From assembly GCA_902539035.1 (NCBI GenBank), contig CACBHL010000005.1, positions 1 to 52,869 of the forward strand: 52,869 nucleotides of DNA, given 5' to 3'. Positions 36,530 through 45,900 of this stretch are shown piece after piece (position 1 is the first letter of the stretch; each line of letters opens with the position of its first letter). Position numbers and translations under genes: made by a program. The notes beneath the pieces are model-generated. The model had not been told where the DNA came from. It made no database searches and was given only the letters and a program-made list of their open reading frames with translations. This DNA comes from an uncultured Pelagibacteraceae bacterium. Its GTDB lineage: Bacteria > Pseudomonadota > Alphaproteobacteria > Pelagibacterales > Pelagibacteraceae.

Positions 36530-37798
36530 TTAGGCAGGTTTATTCATGGAATTAAAAAACTCTGAATTATTTTTCGTGTCTTTTAATTTTGAATTGATAA
36601 ACTCTATAGCATCCATAGTACCCATAGGTGCTATAATTCTTCTTAAGACATTCATTTTCTGAAGATCATTTTTATCAAATAATAATTCTTCTCTTCTTGT
36701 TCCAGACTTAGTTATATCGATTGCTGGGTAAATTCTTTTATCCGCAATTTTTCTATCTAGAACTGTTTCGCTATTACCAGTTCCTTTAAATTCTTCAAAT
36801 ATTACTTCGTCCATTCTACTTCCTGTATCAATCAAAGCAGTTGAGATAATTGTTAAAGAACCTCCTTCTTCAATATTTCTAGCTGCACCAAAAAATCTTT
36901 TTGGTCTTTGAAGTGCATTAGCATCAACACCACCTGTTAGAACTTTTCCTGAACTTGGTATGACCGCGTTGTAAGCTCTTCCTAATCTTGTTATAGAGTC
37001 TAAAAGTATAACTACATCTTTTTTGTGTTCAGTTAATCTTTTTGCTTTTTCAATAACCATCTCGGCTACGGCAACGTGTCTTTGTGCAGGTTCATCAAAA
37101 GTTGAGCTAATTACTTCACCTTTTACTGTTCTTTGCATGTCTGTTACTTCTTCTGGACGCTCATCAATTAACAATACGATTAAATAGCACTCTGGATAAT
37201 TTTTCGCTATCGAGTTAGCAATACTCTGTAAAATCATTGTTTTACCTGCTTTGGGAGGTGAAATTATTATAGATCTTTGTCCTTTACCAATCGGACTAAC
37301 CAAATCAATTAGTCTTGGAGTTAAATCTGGTTTCTTATCTACTTTAGTGGTTTCAACTTCCATCACTAACTGCTTATCAGGATAAAGTGGTGTAAGGTTA
37401 TCAAATGCAATTTTGTGTCTTGCTTTTTCTGGCTCTTCAAAATTTATTTTACTAACTTGTAATAATGCAAAATATCTTTCACCTTCTTTGGGTGCTCTAA
37501 CAGGTCCTTCCACTGTGTCACCTGTTCTTAAACCAAATTTTCTAATCTGACTTGGGCTTACATAGATATCATCTGGTCCTGGAAGATAGTTTGATTCCAT
37601 TGCCCTAAGAAAACCAAAACCGTCTTGTAATAACTGCAAGACGCCTACACCAGTAATTTCCTCTTTTTCAGCCACTTTCTTAAGAATAGCAAAGAGAATT
37701 TCTTGCTTTCTTAAAGTACTTGCATTTTCGATACCAAGTTCTTCTGCTTGCGTAATGAGCTGTTCAGATGATTTTAGTTTTAGTTCTTGAATGTTCAT
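36530..37798 (-). CDS. rho: Transcription termination factor Rho
   Basis: Rho is a hexameric RNA helicase that ends transcription. The 422-residue protein has the N-terminal Rho_N and cold-shock-like RNA-binding domains ([13 protein letters not shown] at 61-73, [19 protein letters not shown]), Walker A PPKAGKT (181-187), and the Q/R-loop regions ([32 protein letters not shown]). The scarcity of intrinsic terminators in the window makes Rho a plausible main terminator here. It follows hemJ by 66 bp. Confidence 0.98.
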   Translation of the reverse strand: MNIQELKLKSSEQLITQAEELGIENASTLRKQEILFAILKKVAEKEEITGVGVLQLLQDGFGFLRAMESNYLPGPDDIYVSPSQIRKFGLRTGDTVEGPVRAPKEGERYFALLQVSKINFEEPEKARHKIAFDNLTPLYPDKQLVMEVETTKVDKKPDLTPRLIDLVSPIGKGQRSIIISPPKAGKTMILQSIANSIAKNYPECYLIVLLIDERPEEVTDMQRTVKGEVISSTFDEPAQRHVAVAEMVIEKAKRLTEHKKDVVILLDSITRLGRAYNAVIPSSGKVLTGGVDANALQRPKRFFGAARNIEEGGSLTIISTALIDTGSRMDEVIFEEFKGTGNSETVLDRKIADKRIYPAIDITKSGTRREELLFDKNDLQKMNVLRRIIAPMGTMDAIEFINSKLKDTKNNSEFFNSMNKPA

Positions 37799-37864
37799 GA
37801 TTAAATTTTTGATAAGGACTTATCAGATACGAATAATATATATTCTCTTTGTTTTTTTTCAACC

Positions 37865-38299
37865 CTAGATTGGTTTAAAAATAACAACAAATATGATCAA
37901 AATCAGCAATATAGTCGGTATTTCGTTTATATAACGGTAAAACTTATGTGAATGCTTATTGTTACCTATATTAAACTGATTAAGTAACTTACCTAAGTAA
38001 AAGTGATATAAAGTAAGAATAATTACAAATAGCAACTTTAGTAACATCCAGGTTTGACCAAGCTGTTGAAAACCAATGCTATGGATAAGCAAAAATCCAA
38101 ACAGCCAAGATAGCGTCATTGCTGGAGTCATTATGTAAAAATAAAGTTTTCTTTCCATCGTTTTAAAAATTTCAGAAATGTTTGTCTCAGAATTATTTTC
38201 TGCATGATAAACAAAAATTCTTGGAAGATATAAAAGACCAGCCATCCATGAAATGACAGATATCAAGTGTAAAGATTTAAATAACAAATAAGTATTCAT
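37865..38299 (-). CDS. hemJ: Protoporphyrinogen IX oxidase HemJ
   Basis: HemJ is the membrane protoporphyrinogen oxidase of many alphaproteobacteria. The 144-residue protein has four hydrophobic helices and opens with the family motif LFKSLHLISVISWMAGLLY, containing the conserved His (residue 11), followed by LPRIFVYHAE. LKLLFVIILTLYHFYL carries another conserved His. It lies 3 bp after hemH in hemE-hemH-hemJ, completing the last steps of haem synthesis in one run. Confidence 0.93.
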   Translation of the reverse strand: MNTYLLFKSLHLISVISWMAGLLYLPRIFVYHAENNSETNISEIFKTMERKLYFYIMTPAMTLSWLFGFLLIHSIGFQQLGQTWMLLKLLFVIILTLYHFYLGKLLNQFNIGNNKHSHKFYRYINEIPTILLILIIFVVIFKPI

Positions 38300-38302
38300 C
38301 TT

Positions 38303-39301
38303 TTAAATATTTTTTTCAATTAAAGATTTCAATAAAAAAATATGATCATCATTGTCATTTAAACATGGAACCATATCAAAATTTTCACCCCCTGAGTTTA
38401 AAAAACTTTCTTTGCCTTGAATTAAAATTTCCTCTAAGGTTTCTACACAGTCAGAAGAAAACCCGGGACAAATTGTAAGAATATTTTTTTTTCCCTCTCT
38501 AGGTAAAATTTCTAAGGTTTTGTCTGTGTATGGCTGCAACCATGCCTGAGGTCCAAACCTGGACTGAAATGTGGTTTTAATTTCTATAGAATTAAATTTT
38601 TCAGATATTAGTCTGGTCGTTTTATGACAATAACAATGATAAGGATCACCCTTATCAAAATATTTTTTAGGTATTCCGTGATATGAGGCAATTATTAAAT
38701 CTGGTTTCCAATTTATTTCACTAATCTTTTTATTAATAGATTTAACTAAAGCATCAATATAAAGAGGATCGGACTCGTAATGAGGAATAATTTTTAGGGA
38801 TGGTTGCCACCTCATATTCATCAAAGTTCTATAAACTTCATCACACACTGTTGCAGTTGTTGCTGCAGCGTACTGCGGATATAGTGGTAGTATGACTAAA
38901 TTTTCACAGCCTTGTTCTTGAAGTTTGTAAATTCTACTTTTAATACTCGGATTTCCATATCTCATAGCAAAATCTATTATTAAGTTTTCTTTTTTTATAA
39001 ATTTTGAAATTTTTTCACTTTGTTTTTGTGTATAATATAAAAGAGGAGACATGTTTTCATTTTTCATCCAAATTTCTTTGTAAGCTTTTGCTGTTTTAGA
39101 TGGTCTGAAAGTTAATATAAAAAGGTTTAAAACTACTTTCCAAATTATAGGGTTAACTTCTATAACTCTCTTATCAGACAGAAACTCTTTTAGATATTTT
39201 CTTATATCGAGCCAGCTTGTAGAGTCTGGGGTGCCTAAATTAATAACGAGAACGCCAGTTTTTCCAAATTTAATGATAGGGTGATTATTGTGAATTTCCA
39301 T
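38303..39301 (-). CDS. hemH: Ferrochelatase
   Basis: HemH inserts ferrous iron into protoporphyrin IX. At 332 residues it has VLVINLGTPDS near the start, LYPQYAAATTATV, ASYHGIPKKYFDKGDPYHCYC (with the catalytic His) and FQSRFGPQAWLQPYTDKTL, with a C-terminal ICPGFSSDCVETLEE. Its stop is next to hemJ and its start abuts hemE, suggesting tight coupling. Confidence 0.98.
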   Translation of the reverse strand: MEIHNNHPIIKFGKTGVLVINLGTPDSTSWLDIRKYLKEFLSDKRVIEVNPIIWKVVLNLFILTFRPSKTAKAYKEIWMKNENMSPLLYYTQKQSEKISKFIKKENLIIDFAMRYGNPSIKSRIYKLQEQGCENLVILPLYPQYAAATTATVCDEVYRTLMNMRWQPSLKIIPHYESDPLYIDALVKSINKKISEINWKPDLIIASYHGIPKKYFDKGDPYHCYCHKTTRLISEKFNSIEIKTTFQSRFGPQAWLQPYTDKTLEILPREGKKNILTICPGFSSDCVETLEEILIQGKESFLNSGGENFDMVPCLNDNDDHIFLLKSLIEKNI

Positions 39302-40303
39302 CTAATAGTCCCTTATAATATTTACTAAATATTCAACCATTATTGGATTAGTTTCAGGTAAAATACCATGACCAAGATTAAAAATATATGGATGATCTTT
39401 AAAAATATCTAAATATTTTAAAACTTGTTTTTTTAGGTTCTCTTGATCAGTCAATAAAATTTTTGGGTCCAAACCTCCCTGAACTGGAATTTTTATATTT
39501 TTACTCACCATTAAAGGATCAACATTATAATCAATATTCAGTACATCTGGTTTAACTATTTCAGAAAACTCTTTATAGTTTTTAATTTCTCTTGGAAAAC
39601 AAATAACAGGTATATTTAATGACTTTACATAATTTACCAAGTTTAAAGTCGGCGTATAAATATAATTAGGATAGTCTCTCTCTTCTAATAATCCGGCCCA
39701 ACTATCAAAGATTTGTATTACGTTAGCTCCATTCTCAATTTGATTTTTAATATGTATTTTTAAAAATTTCTCTATAATTAATAGAACTCTATTTATCAGA
39801 AATTCATCATCAAAAAAATTCTTCTTAACATTTTTTTTAGGAGATTGTTGGTTAATCATATAAACAAGTAATGTCCAGGGCGCACCTACAAAACCAATCG
39901 TGCTCTTATTTTTTAAATTCATTTTCAAACTTACTGATTTTATTGCTTTATAAATTGGATAAACTTTTTCAGTAAAATCTACCTCATCTATTTTCGACAT
40001 TTCTAAAATATTTAGATTACCAAGTATTGGTCCAAAATTTTTCTTAAACTCAACCTTTTGTCTTAATCCATAAGGCAACATTAAAATATCAGAAAATATT
40101 ATTGCTGCGTCTAAATCAAATCTTTTAATTGGCTGGAGTGTAATATCTGAAGCTAACTTCTGGTTTAAGCACAGTTCAATAAAATTAGGATTCTCTTTTC
40201 TTATTTTTCTAAATTCTGGCAAATATCTCCCAGCTTGCCTCATTATCCATATTGGATTTATAGTTGTTTTTTTATTTATTATTACTTCATGTAATGGTGT
40301 CAT
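39302..40303 (-). CDS. hemE: Uroporphyrinogen III decarboxylase
   Basis: HemE makes coproporphyrinogen III. The 333-residue protein shows the N-terminal signature PIWIMRQAGRYLPEFR, SDILMLPYGLRQ (with the conserved Asp), GFVGAPWTLLVYMI and FNLGHGILPETNP near the end. It is the leftmost gene of the divergent pair around the putative origin; in Caulobacter and Rickettsia, hemE marks the origin edge. Confidence 0.98.
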   Translation of the reverse strand: MTPLHEVIINKKTTINPIWIMRQAGRYLPEFRKIRKENPNFIELCLNQKLASDITLQPIKRFDLDAAIIFSDILMLPYGLRQKVEFKKNFGPILGNLNILEMSKIDEVDFTEKVYPIYKAIKSVSLKMNLKNKSTIGFVGAPWTLLVYMINQQSPKKNVKKNFFDDEFLINRVLLIIEKFLKIHIKNQIENGANVIQIFDSWAGLLEERDYPNYIYTPTLNLVNYVKSLNIPVICFPREIKNYKEFSEIVKPDVLNIDYNVDPLMVSKNIKIPVQGGLDPKILLTDQENLKKQVLKYLDIFKDHPYIFNLGHGILPETNPIMVEYLVNIIRDY

Positions 40304-40575
40304 ATAAAAATTGTATATATAATTATTGTATTAGTAGTATGTCCTGTGAATTATAATGATTGTTAATTTTAAACATTATATTAACGTTTTAACCACATCT
40401 ATAATGAAATAAAACTCACAAAAATGCTGCTTTTTTAAACTTTTTTAACATTAGTGTATTGTTTAATTGAATTTATTATTATTGTTAATAAAACCCATAT
40501 TTTACAAGGCCAAATGAGCAAAAATTAAATTGAGTAATTTTTTTAAAATAATACAAATTTATTAACAATTTTTTC
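40304..40575. other. Predicted chromosomal replication origin (oriC) region
   Basis: This 272-bp, AT-rich divergent gap separates hemE from a DUF299 gene, the position of oriC in Caulobacter and Rickettsia. DnaA-box-like 9-mers with one mismatch to TTATNCACA occur at 40345-40353 (minus, TAATTCACA), 40389-40397 (plus, TTAACCACA), 40483-40491 (minus, TTATTAACA) and 40559-40567 (plus, TTATTAACA). parAB and a perfect parS lie 7-9 kb away. Most nearby genes point outward on both sides. Two divergent promoters should also lie here. No perfect DnaA box is present. Confidence 0.65.
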
Positions 40576-41403
40576 ATGAGCAATACATATCAAATATATC
40601 TAATTTCAGATTCTACCGGGGAGACCCTGGAGAGAATATTTCTAGCATTAAAAGCCCAATTTAAAAATATTGAATACAAGATTCATTCTTATTCTTTTAC
40701 AAGAACAGAAAACCAAATCTTAAAGATATTAGAAGAAGCCCAAACAAATAATAATTCAATTATTCTCTACACTATCGTTGATAATAATCTAGCAAAGTAT
40801 TTGGCAAATACTAGCAATAAAAAAAAAATCCCTTGTTTTGGCGTTTTGGGTAATCTTATTTTAAATTTTTCAAAAATTCTAAACCAAAAGGCCTCACATG
40901 AACCTAGTGGACAACATATTTTAAACGAGGAATATTATGATCGTATAGAAGCCATCCAATTTACAATGAACCATGATGACGGGAATTTATCAAACGAGAT
41001 CGACAAGTCAGATATCATTTTAGTGGGAGTTAGTAGGACAAGCAAAACGCCCACATCTATTTATCTTGCAAACAAAGGATTTAAAACATCAAATATACCT
41101 CTGGTTAACGAAAATTCGTTACCTGAAAAATTAAAAGAAAATCCTCAATTTACATGTGTTGTTGGCTTAAGCACCGAACCAGAAAGATTAGTCGATCTAA
41201 GAAAAAATAGAATGCACTCTCTAAAAGAAGGCGAAAACATAAATTATACCAATCTTGATGATATTAGAGATGAGGTCATGAAAGCAAAAAAAACTTTTCA
41301 AAAATATAAATGGCCAGTTATTGATGTTACCAGAAAATCAGTTGAGGAAACAGCTGCATCGATTATTAAAATACACGAAATATACTCTAATAATGTTAAA
41401 TAA
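40576..41403 (+). CDS. Kinase/pyrophosphorylase regulator (DUF299 family)
   Basis: A 275-residue DUF299 protein, the bifunctional Ser/Thr kinase and phosphate-dependent phosphorylase that switches pyruvate phosphate dikinase (PDRP) or PEP synthetase (PSRP). It begins IYLISDSTGETLE and has the P-loop-like GVSRTSKTPTS (151-161), then STEPERLVDLRKNRM near residue 200. In alphaproteobacteria the partner is usually pyruvate phosphate dikinase; it is not in this window. It is first in the rightward run DUF299-maf-aroE-coaE-dnaQ. Confidence 0.93.
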   Translation: MSNTYQIYLISDSTGETLERIFLALKAQFKNIEYKIHSYSFTRTENQILKILEEAQTNNNSIILYTIVDNNLAKYLANTSNKKKIPCFGVLGNLILNFSKILNQKASHEPSGQHILNEEYYDRIEAIQFTMNHDDGNLSNEIDKSDIILVGVSRTSKTPTSIYLANKGFKTSNIPLVNENSLPEKLKENPQFTCVVGLSTEPERLVDLRKNRMHSLKEGENINYTNLDDIRDEVMKAKKTFQKYKWPVIDVTRKSVEETAASIIKIHEIYSNNVK

Positions 41404-41980
41404 AATAATTCTAGCTTCTAAAAGCAAAGTTAGAAAAGATATTCTCGAAAAAAATAACGTATCTTGCGATGTTAAACCATCAAATATCGACGAAGACACG
41501 GTAAAAGAAAGCCTTATAAAAGAAGGGGCTCCACCCGAAATGATATCAAAAAATTTAGCAGAATTAAAAGCCAACAAAATTAGTTCAATAAACTATGAAC
41601 AAATTGTCTTAGGCGCGGACAGTGTAATTGATTTGGAAGGGGAGTTAATTTCAAAGCCAGAGGACAGAAAAGAAGCATTGTTGATATTAAAAAAACTTAA
41701 CGGTAAAGAACATTATTTAATTAGTTCTGTCTGTATATCTAAAAATGGAAAAATGATTTGGAATTACACAGATAAAGCCAAACTTAAAATGAAAAAATTT
41801 AATGAAGAAGAACTAGAGGAATACCTTGCAAAAATTCCTGATAGCACACTATATGCTTATAATGTTTACCAAATAGAAGGTGAGGGAAGAAAATTATTTT
41901 CAGATATTACTGGAGATGAAAATACTATAATGGGCCTCCCTATTCAAAAAATAAAAGAGTACTTAAAAGATATAAGATGA
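41393..41980 (+). CDS. maf: Maf-family nucleotide pyrophosphatase
   Basis: Maf proteins hydrolyse non-canonical or modified nucleoside triphosphates. Starting at the ATG at 41393 gives 195 residues beginning IILASKSKVRKDIL, the usual Maf entry; the in-frame extension to 41321 overlaps the previous gene by more than 80 bp and is unlikely. VLGADSVIDLEG (active-site Asp), SKPEDRKEALLILKKLNG and the C-terminal GEGRKLFSDITGD are family motifs. It overlaps the DUF299 gene by 11 bp and aroE by 4 bp. Confidence 0.94.
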   Translation: MLNKIILASKSKVRKDILEKNNVSCDVKPSNIDEDTVKESLIKEGAPPEMISKNLAELKANKISSINYEQIVLGADSVIDLEGELISKPEDRKEALLILKKLNGKEHYLISSVCISKNGKMIWNYTDKAKLKMKKFNEEELEEYLAKIPDSTLYAYNVYQIEGEGRKLFSDITGDENTIMGLPIQKIKEYLKDIR

Positions 41981-42771
41981 AAAAATATTTAGTTATAGGA
42001 AATCCAATCAGCCACTCCTTGTCGCCTGAATTACATAATCACTGGATTAAACAAAATAGAATTGATGCAAAATATGACAAGAAAAAAATTAACGATAAAG
42101 ATTTAGAAAGTTTAATCTCCGAAGTGAGACAAGGAAATATAAATGGTCTTAACATCACTGTACCTTTTAAAAATGCTGTAATACCTTACTTAGATAAATT
42201 AAGTGATGAATCAAAAAAAACACAGGCTGTGAATACAATATATATGAAAGATAAGAAAATTATTGGACATAACACTGACATTAATGGTTTTGAAAGGGCA
42301 ATAAAAAAAATAAATTTTGATTTTTATAATAAAACAATTTTTATCTTAGGAGCGGGTGGAGTTGTGCCTTCCATCGTTTATGCATCCATGAAAATGGGAT
42401 CATCTGAAATTTTAATTAGCAATAGAACAAAAGAAAAAGCAGAGAAGATTAAAAATATCTTTGATAATGTAAAATTAATTAATTGGGGTGAAGTTCCAAA
42501 TTTTGACGTAATGATAAATGCAACTAGCCTTGGACTAAACCAAGAAGATAAACTGAATTTAGATTTTACCAAAATAGGAAAAAATAAATTATTTTATGAT
42601 GTGATTTATAATCCAAGTGAAACATATTTTTTGAAAACAGGAAAAAGATTGGGTAATAAATGCGAAAACGGTAAATTAATGTTTGTCTATCAAGCATTTT
42701 TGGCATTCAAATTGTGGCATGGAATTGAGCCAAAAATAGATGATGAAACAATAAAACTTATGGATTTATGA
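41977..42771 (+). CDS. aroE: Shikimate dehydrogenase
   Basis: AroE reduces 3-dehydroshikimate with NADPH. The 264-residue protein has GNPISHSLSPELHN near the N-terminus, NGLNITVPFK (with the catalytic Lys), NTDINGFE (catalytic Asp) and the nucleotide motif FILGAGGVVPSIV. The cofactor loop continues with SNRTKEKAE, in which the Arg fits NADPH preference. It overlaps maf by 4 bp and coaE by 4 bp. Confidence 0.96.
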   Translation: MKKYLVIGNPISHSLSPELHNHWIKQNRIDAKYDKKKINDKDLESLISEVRQGNINGLNITVPFKNAVIPYLDKLSDESKKTQAVNTIYMKDKKIIGHNTDINGFERAIKKINFDFYNKTIFILGAGGVVPSIVYASMKMGSSEILISNRTKEKAEKIKNIFDNVKLINWGEVPNFDVMINATSLGLNQEDKLNLDFTKIGKNKLFYDVIYNPSETYFLKTGKRLGNKCENGKLMFVYQAFLAFKLWHGIEPKIDDETIKLMDL

Positions 42772-43355
42772 TAAGAGTTGGAATTTTAGGAGATATAGGT
42801 TCAGGTAAAACTTATGTTGCTAAAAATTTTGGATATCCTGTGTTTAATGCAGATTATGAAGTTTCAAAATTGTATAAATCGGACAAAAAAATTTTTCTTG
42901 AATTAAAAAAAAAATTACCTAAATATATTTTCTCATTTCCAATAGACAAAAAACAAATCGCTAGTGCGATACTTGCAAATAAACAGAATTTGAGAAAAAT
43001 AATTAAAATAGTTCATAAAAAAATAAGAATAAACATGAACTTATTTTTAAAAAAAAATGAAAATAAAAAAATAGTTATTTTGGATATACCGTTACTTTTG
43101 GAAAATAAAATTAATAAAAAAAACGATATTTTGATCTTTGTTGATTCCAAAAAGACCGAAATTCTTAAAAGATTAAAAAAAAGAGATAATTATAACGTAA
43201 AACTTATAAAAAAATTTAAGCAAATTCAACTACCAGTAGATTTAAAAAAAAAAAAATCTAATTTTATTATTAAAAATAAATTTACTAAAAGATCTGTTAA
43301 TAAAAGGATTAAAGAAATCTTAGGAAAAATAAATTATGAAAGAAATAATTCTTGA
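42768..43355 (+). CDS. coaE: Dephospho-CoA kinase
   Basis: CoaE performs the last step of coenzyme A synthesis. The 195-residue product has the P-loop GDIGSGKTY (8-16), FNADYEVSKLY (conserved Asp) and IVILDIPLLLENK. A run of 13 A residues (43244-43256) encodes part of the LKKKKSN segment at about residue 160 and is a potential slippage site; the frame is intact. It overlaps aroE by 4 bp and dnaQ by 20 bp. Confidence 0.95.
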   Translation: MIRVGILGDIGSGKTYVAKNFGYPVFNADYEVSKLYKSDKKIFLELKKKLPKYIFSFPIDKKQIASAILANKQNLRKIIKIVHKKIRINMNLFLKKNENKKIVILDIPLLLENKINKKNDILIFVDSKKTEILKRLKKRDNYNVKLIKKFKQIQLPVDLKKKKSNFIIKNKFTKRSVNKRIKEILGKINYERNNS

Positions 43356-43998
43356 TACTGAAACAACAGGAATATCAGTAAAAGATGGTCATAGAATTGT
43401 TGAAATAGGTTGCTTAGAATTAGAAAATCTTATTCCTACAAAAAATAAATTTCATTGTTATTTGAATCCTGAAAGAAAAGTATCTGAAAAAGCCTACCAG
43501 GTTCACGGGTACAGTGATGAATTTCTGTCAAAACAAATAAAATTTGGCGAGGTTGCTCAAGAGTTTTTAGATTTTATAAAAGGTAAAAGGCTTATTATTC
43601 ATAATGCAGAATTTGATCTTGGTCATATAAACAACGAGCTTTATTTATCTGGAAAAAATAAAATTGAAAATGAGATCGTCGATACTTTGATTTTGGCTAG
43701 GGAAAAATATCCTGGCTCTCCAGTAAGCTTGGATGCTCTTTGTAAGCGTTTTAGAATAGATAATTCAAAAAGAGCTCAACATACAGCATTAATTGATTGT
43801 GATTTATTATCAAAGGTTTACATAAATTTAACTGATCAAAAGGAACCCACGTTAGATCTTCAAAACATAGTTCAAGACTCAACAGAAATTAACCAAAACA
43901 TATCCTATTATAAAAAAGTAATAAAACCTACCCCAGAGGAAATAAAAAAACATAAAGATTATTTGAAATTAAATCTTAAAAAAAATTATTTTAATTAA
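43336..43998 (+). CDS. dnaQ: DNA polymerase III epsilon subunit (proofreading exonuclease)
   Basis: DnaQ is the 3'-5' proofreading exonuclease of the replicase. The 220-residue protein belongs to the DEDDh class: ILDTETTG supplies Asp7 and Glu9; IIHNAEFDLGHIN supplies the second Asp; and KRAQHTALIDCDLLSKVY supplies the final His and Asp. The C-terminal tail holds the likely alpha-subunit-binding region. It overlaps coaE by 20 bp and the convergent secB by 8 bp. Placement beside the predicted origin follows the alphaproteobacterial norm. Confidence 0.97.
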   Translation: MKEIILDTETTGISVKDGHRIVEIGCLELENLIPTKNKFHCYLNPERKVSEKAYQVHGYSDEFLSKQIKFGEVAQEFLDFIKGKRLIIHNAEFDLGHINNELYLSGKNKIENEIVDTLILAREKYPGSPVSLDALCKRFRIDNSKRAQHTALIDCDLLSKVYINLTDQKEPTLDLQNIVQDSTEINQNISYYKKVIKPTPEEIKKHKDYLKLNLKKNYFN

Positions 43999-44419
43999 AT
44001 TTTTGTTTGTATAAAGACTCAAAATCTATTTTTTTTTCAAATTTGATATTGGGATAGCCTGAATTATGCAAAAGATCTAAAAGAGATTTTTCGAGTGCAG
44101 GATAAATTTCAATTTGTGTATCGCACAATATTATTTTTTCTAATTCTTTTTTATCTCTAATTTCATCATTTACCCTAATTATTGTTGAATAAATTATTTC
44201 AAAGTATGCTTTTTTTTTATTTTCTTCTTTGTCATGAAACTTACACTTTGTATTTATCTCTATCATTTTATTCTTTAGGGCTTTTGAGGTGATATCTATA
44301 TCAAGTTGGTACTTGGAGATTCGATCTCTCACAAATATATATGTTTCTGCATCCGGTGTTTCACCAGATATATCTTTTATATATTTGCCCAATATTTTAA
44401 ACTTTTCTGTCATTGTCAT
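43991..44419 (-). CDS. secB: Protein-export chaperone SecB
   Basis: SecB keeps precursor proteins unfolded for SecA. The 142-residue product has the family layout: FKILGKYIKDISGETPDAE at the front, FEIIYSTIIRVND in the middle and LCDTQIEIYPALEKSLLDLL. The latter replaces the usual IECPxxLFPFARxxI with a shortened, divergent form. Its end overlaps dnaQ by 8 bp and its start overlaps fxsA by 23 bp. The assignment is supported by the alphaproteobacterial dnaQ-secB-fxsA order. Confidence 0.87.
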   Translation of the reverse strand: MTMTEKFKILGKYIKDISGETPDAETYIFVRDRISKYQLDIDITSKALKNKMIEINTKCKFHDKEENKKKAYFEIIYSTIIRVNDEIRDKKELEKIILCDTQIEIYPALEKSLLDLLHNSGYPNIKFEKKIDFESLYKQKFN

Positions 44420-44822
44420 CTTCTATATCTTCAAAATCTCCATCAATATAATTACTTTTTTTATTTTCTTTTTTATTAAACTTTTTTGAAAATTTATTAA
44501 AAATTAATCTTCTGCTGAGTGGGAATATTAACAGAAATCCTAAAATATCAGTCGCAAATCCTGGTATTATTAAAAGCAAAGCTGCAAACGCAATAGCTGC
44601 ACCTGAAATTACTTCATAGGCAGGTGTTTCATTCTTTCTTAACTGAGCAAAACCAGATTTTAAAGTGTTTAGCCCTTCATACTTTGCGTAATACACTCCT
44701 ATAATTGCAGTGGTAAAAATGAGAAAAATGGTTGTAATAGCTCCAACCTGTGAACCAATTTTTATCAAAAGGTAGATTTCAATAACTGGAACTAGGATAA
44801 TTGTTAATAATATTGGGTTCAT
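44397..44822 (-). CDS. fxsA: FxsA-family membrane protein
   Basis: A 141-residue inner-membrane protein of the FxsA family (E. coli FxsA modulates F-plasmid exclusion of phage T7; its general role is unknown). Hydrophobic segments occupy about residues 2-20, 26-46 and 70-100, with the conserved VPVIEIYLLIKIGSQVGA and LLIIPGFATDILGFLL. A basic-then-acidic tail (KKFNKKENKK ... DFEDIEDD) follows. It sits next to secB and diverges from the Tim44-like gene. Confidence 0.92.
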   Translation of the reverse strand: MNPILLTIILVPVIEIYLLIKIGSQVGAITTIFLIFTTAIIGVYYAKYEGLNTLKSGFAQLRKNETPAYEVISGAAIAFAALLLIIPGFATDILGFLLIFPLSRRLIFNKFSKKFNKKENKKSNYIDGDFEDIEDDNDRKV

Positions 44823-44880
44823 TTGTCCTTAATCTAAATTGCTAGTTGAAATTAATCAACAGAGTAATTACTATCATGTT

Positions 44881-45477
44881 ATGAGTTACAGTTTTGAGTA
44901 TATAGATATAATATTGCTGGCAATGATTGCTGGTTTTATTTTCCTAAGACTAAGAGGTATACTCGGAAAAAGAACAGGTTTTGAGGCCAAAACACCAGCT
45001 CAATTCAAAGAAGTTTTAAAGAATATTAAAGTTGATCATTCAACAAAATCAAACGATATTTTTGATACAGCAGCTCAAGAAGAATTTTTAAAAGGTGCTA
45101 AAATTGCATACGAAACTATAATTACAGATTTTAGCGATAACGATAATAAAATTACAACAAGCAGATCACTCTTAAATGGGCAAATATACTCACAATTCAA
45201 TGAAGCTCTTAAGCAAAGAAGTTCAAGAGGTCATTTTGCTGAGATCACATTTATAGGAATTAACTCAGCAGAAATTAAAGAACATAAAAAGATTGGTAAT
45301 ATTTTAAACGTTACAGTTGATTTTATTGCTGAAGTTATAACTTGCATTAGAGATAAAGAAAAAAAAATTGTTTCTGGAGACCCAGAAAAAATAAAAAAAA
45401 TTTATGATACATGGGTATTCTCAAGAGACACAACCTCAGTAAATCCTAACTGGCAACTAGTAAATACCCTAACTTAA
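44881..45477 (+). CDS. Tim44/TimA-domain membrane-associated protein
   Basis: A 198-residue protein starting at the ATG at 44881: one N-terminal membrane segment (IDIILLAMIAGFIFLRLRG), the family signature LRGILGKRTGFE, a charged linker, then a Tim44-like domain (about 75-198: GAKIAYETIITDFS, YSQFNEALKQRSS, DTWVFSRDTTSVNPNWQLV). Alphaproteobacterial members (TimA) relate to the mitochondrial import factor Tim44, but their role in bacteria is not established. A TTG at 44839 would extend it by 14 residues before the membrane segment and is less likely. In other alphaproteobacteria mltA normally follows; here smr does. Confidence 0.88.
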   Translation: MSYSFEYIDIILLAMIAGFIFLRLRGILGKRTGFEAKTPAQFKEVLKNIKVDHSTKSNDIFDTAAQEEFLKGAKIAYETIITDFSDNDNKITTSRSLLNGQIYSQFNEALKQRSSRGHFAEITFIGINSAEIKEHKKIGNILNVTVDFIAEVITCIRDKEKKIVSGDPEKIKKIYDTWVFSRDTTSVNPNWQLVNTLT

Positions 45478-45900
45478 TTGAGTAACGATATTTCAGAAAA
45501 AGATAAAAAAGATTGGGAAAATTTTTTATCTAGCAATGAAAGACTGCCTAATAAAGATTATACAAAATCAAATCATAAACTATTTAAAACCAAATCAATA
45601 GATCTTCATGGATATACACTTGAAGAAGCAAACAGGGCTATAGAAGAATTTATATTCAAATCTTTCAAAGAAAAAATAAATAAGTTAATTGTAGTAACTG
45701 GCAAAGGCCTTCATTCTCAAAATGAAAAAGATCCTTATATATCTAAAGATCTCAGTATTTTAAAATATTCAGTACCTGAATTTATTGAAAACAATATAAA
45801 TTTAATGAATATGATTAATGAAATAAAGGATGCCAATACTGAAGATGGTGGGAGTGGCGCTTTTTATATTTTTTTAAAAAAAAATAGATCTACAGGATAA
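45478..45900 (+). CDS. Smr-domain protein
   Basis: A 140-residue protein with a C-terminal Smr (MutS2-related nuclease) domain: [19 protein letters not shown] (conserved DxH region), [11 protein letters not shown] and a [11 protein letters not shown] end. Smr proteins nick DNA or cleave RNA; substrates vary. The start is TTG at 45478, immediately after the TAA of the Tim44-like gene, so it is probably translated by reinitiation. Its stop overlaps the convergent hslU by 11 bp. Confidence 0.88.
   Translation: MSNDISEKDKKDWENFLSSNERLPNKDYTKSNHKLFKTKSIDLHGYTLEEANRAIEEFIFKSFKEKINKLIVVTGKGLHSQNEKDPYISKDLSILKYSVPEFIENNINLMNMINEIKDANTEDGGSGAFYIFLKKNRSTG

Noticed and set aside
40304..40575. CtrA-type sites (TTAA-N7-TTAA) in the origin candidate.
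   Set aside because: Several TTAA pairs exist but with spacings of 4, 6 or 8, not 7; in such AT-rich DNA these are expected by chance.
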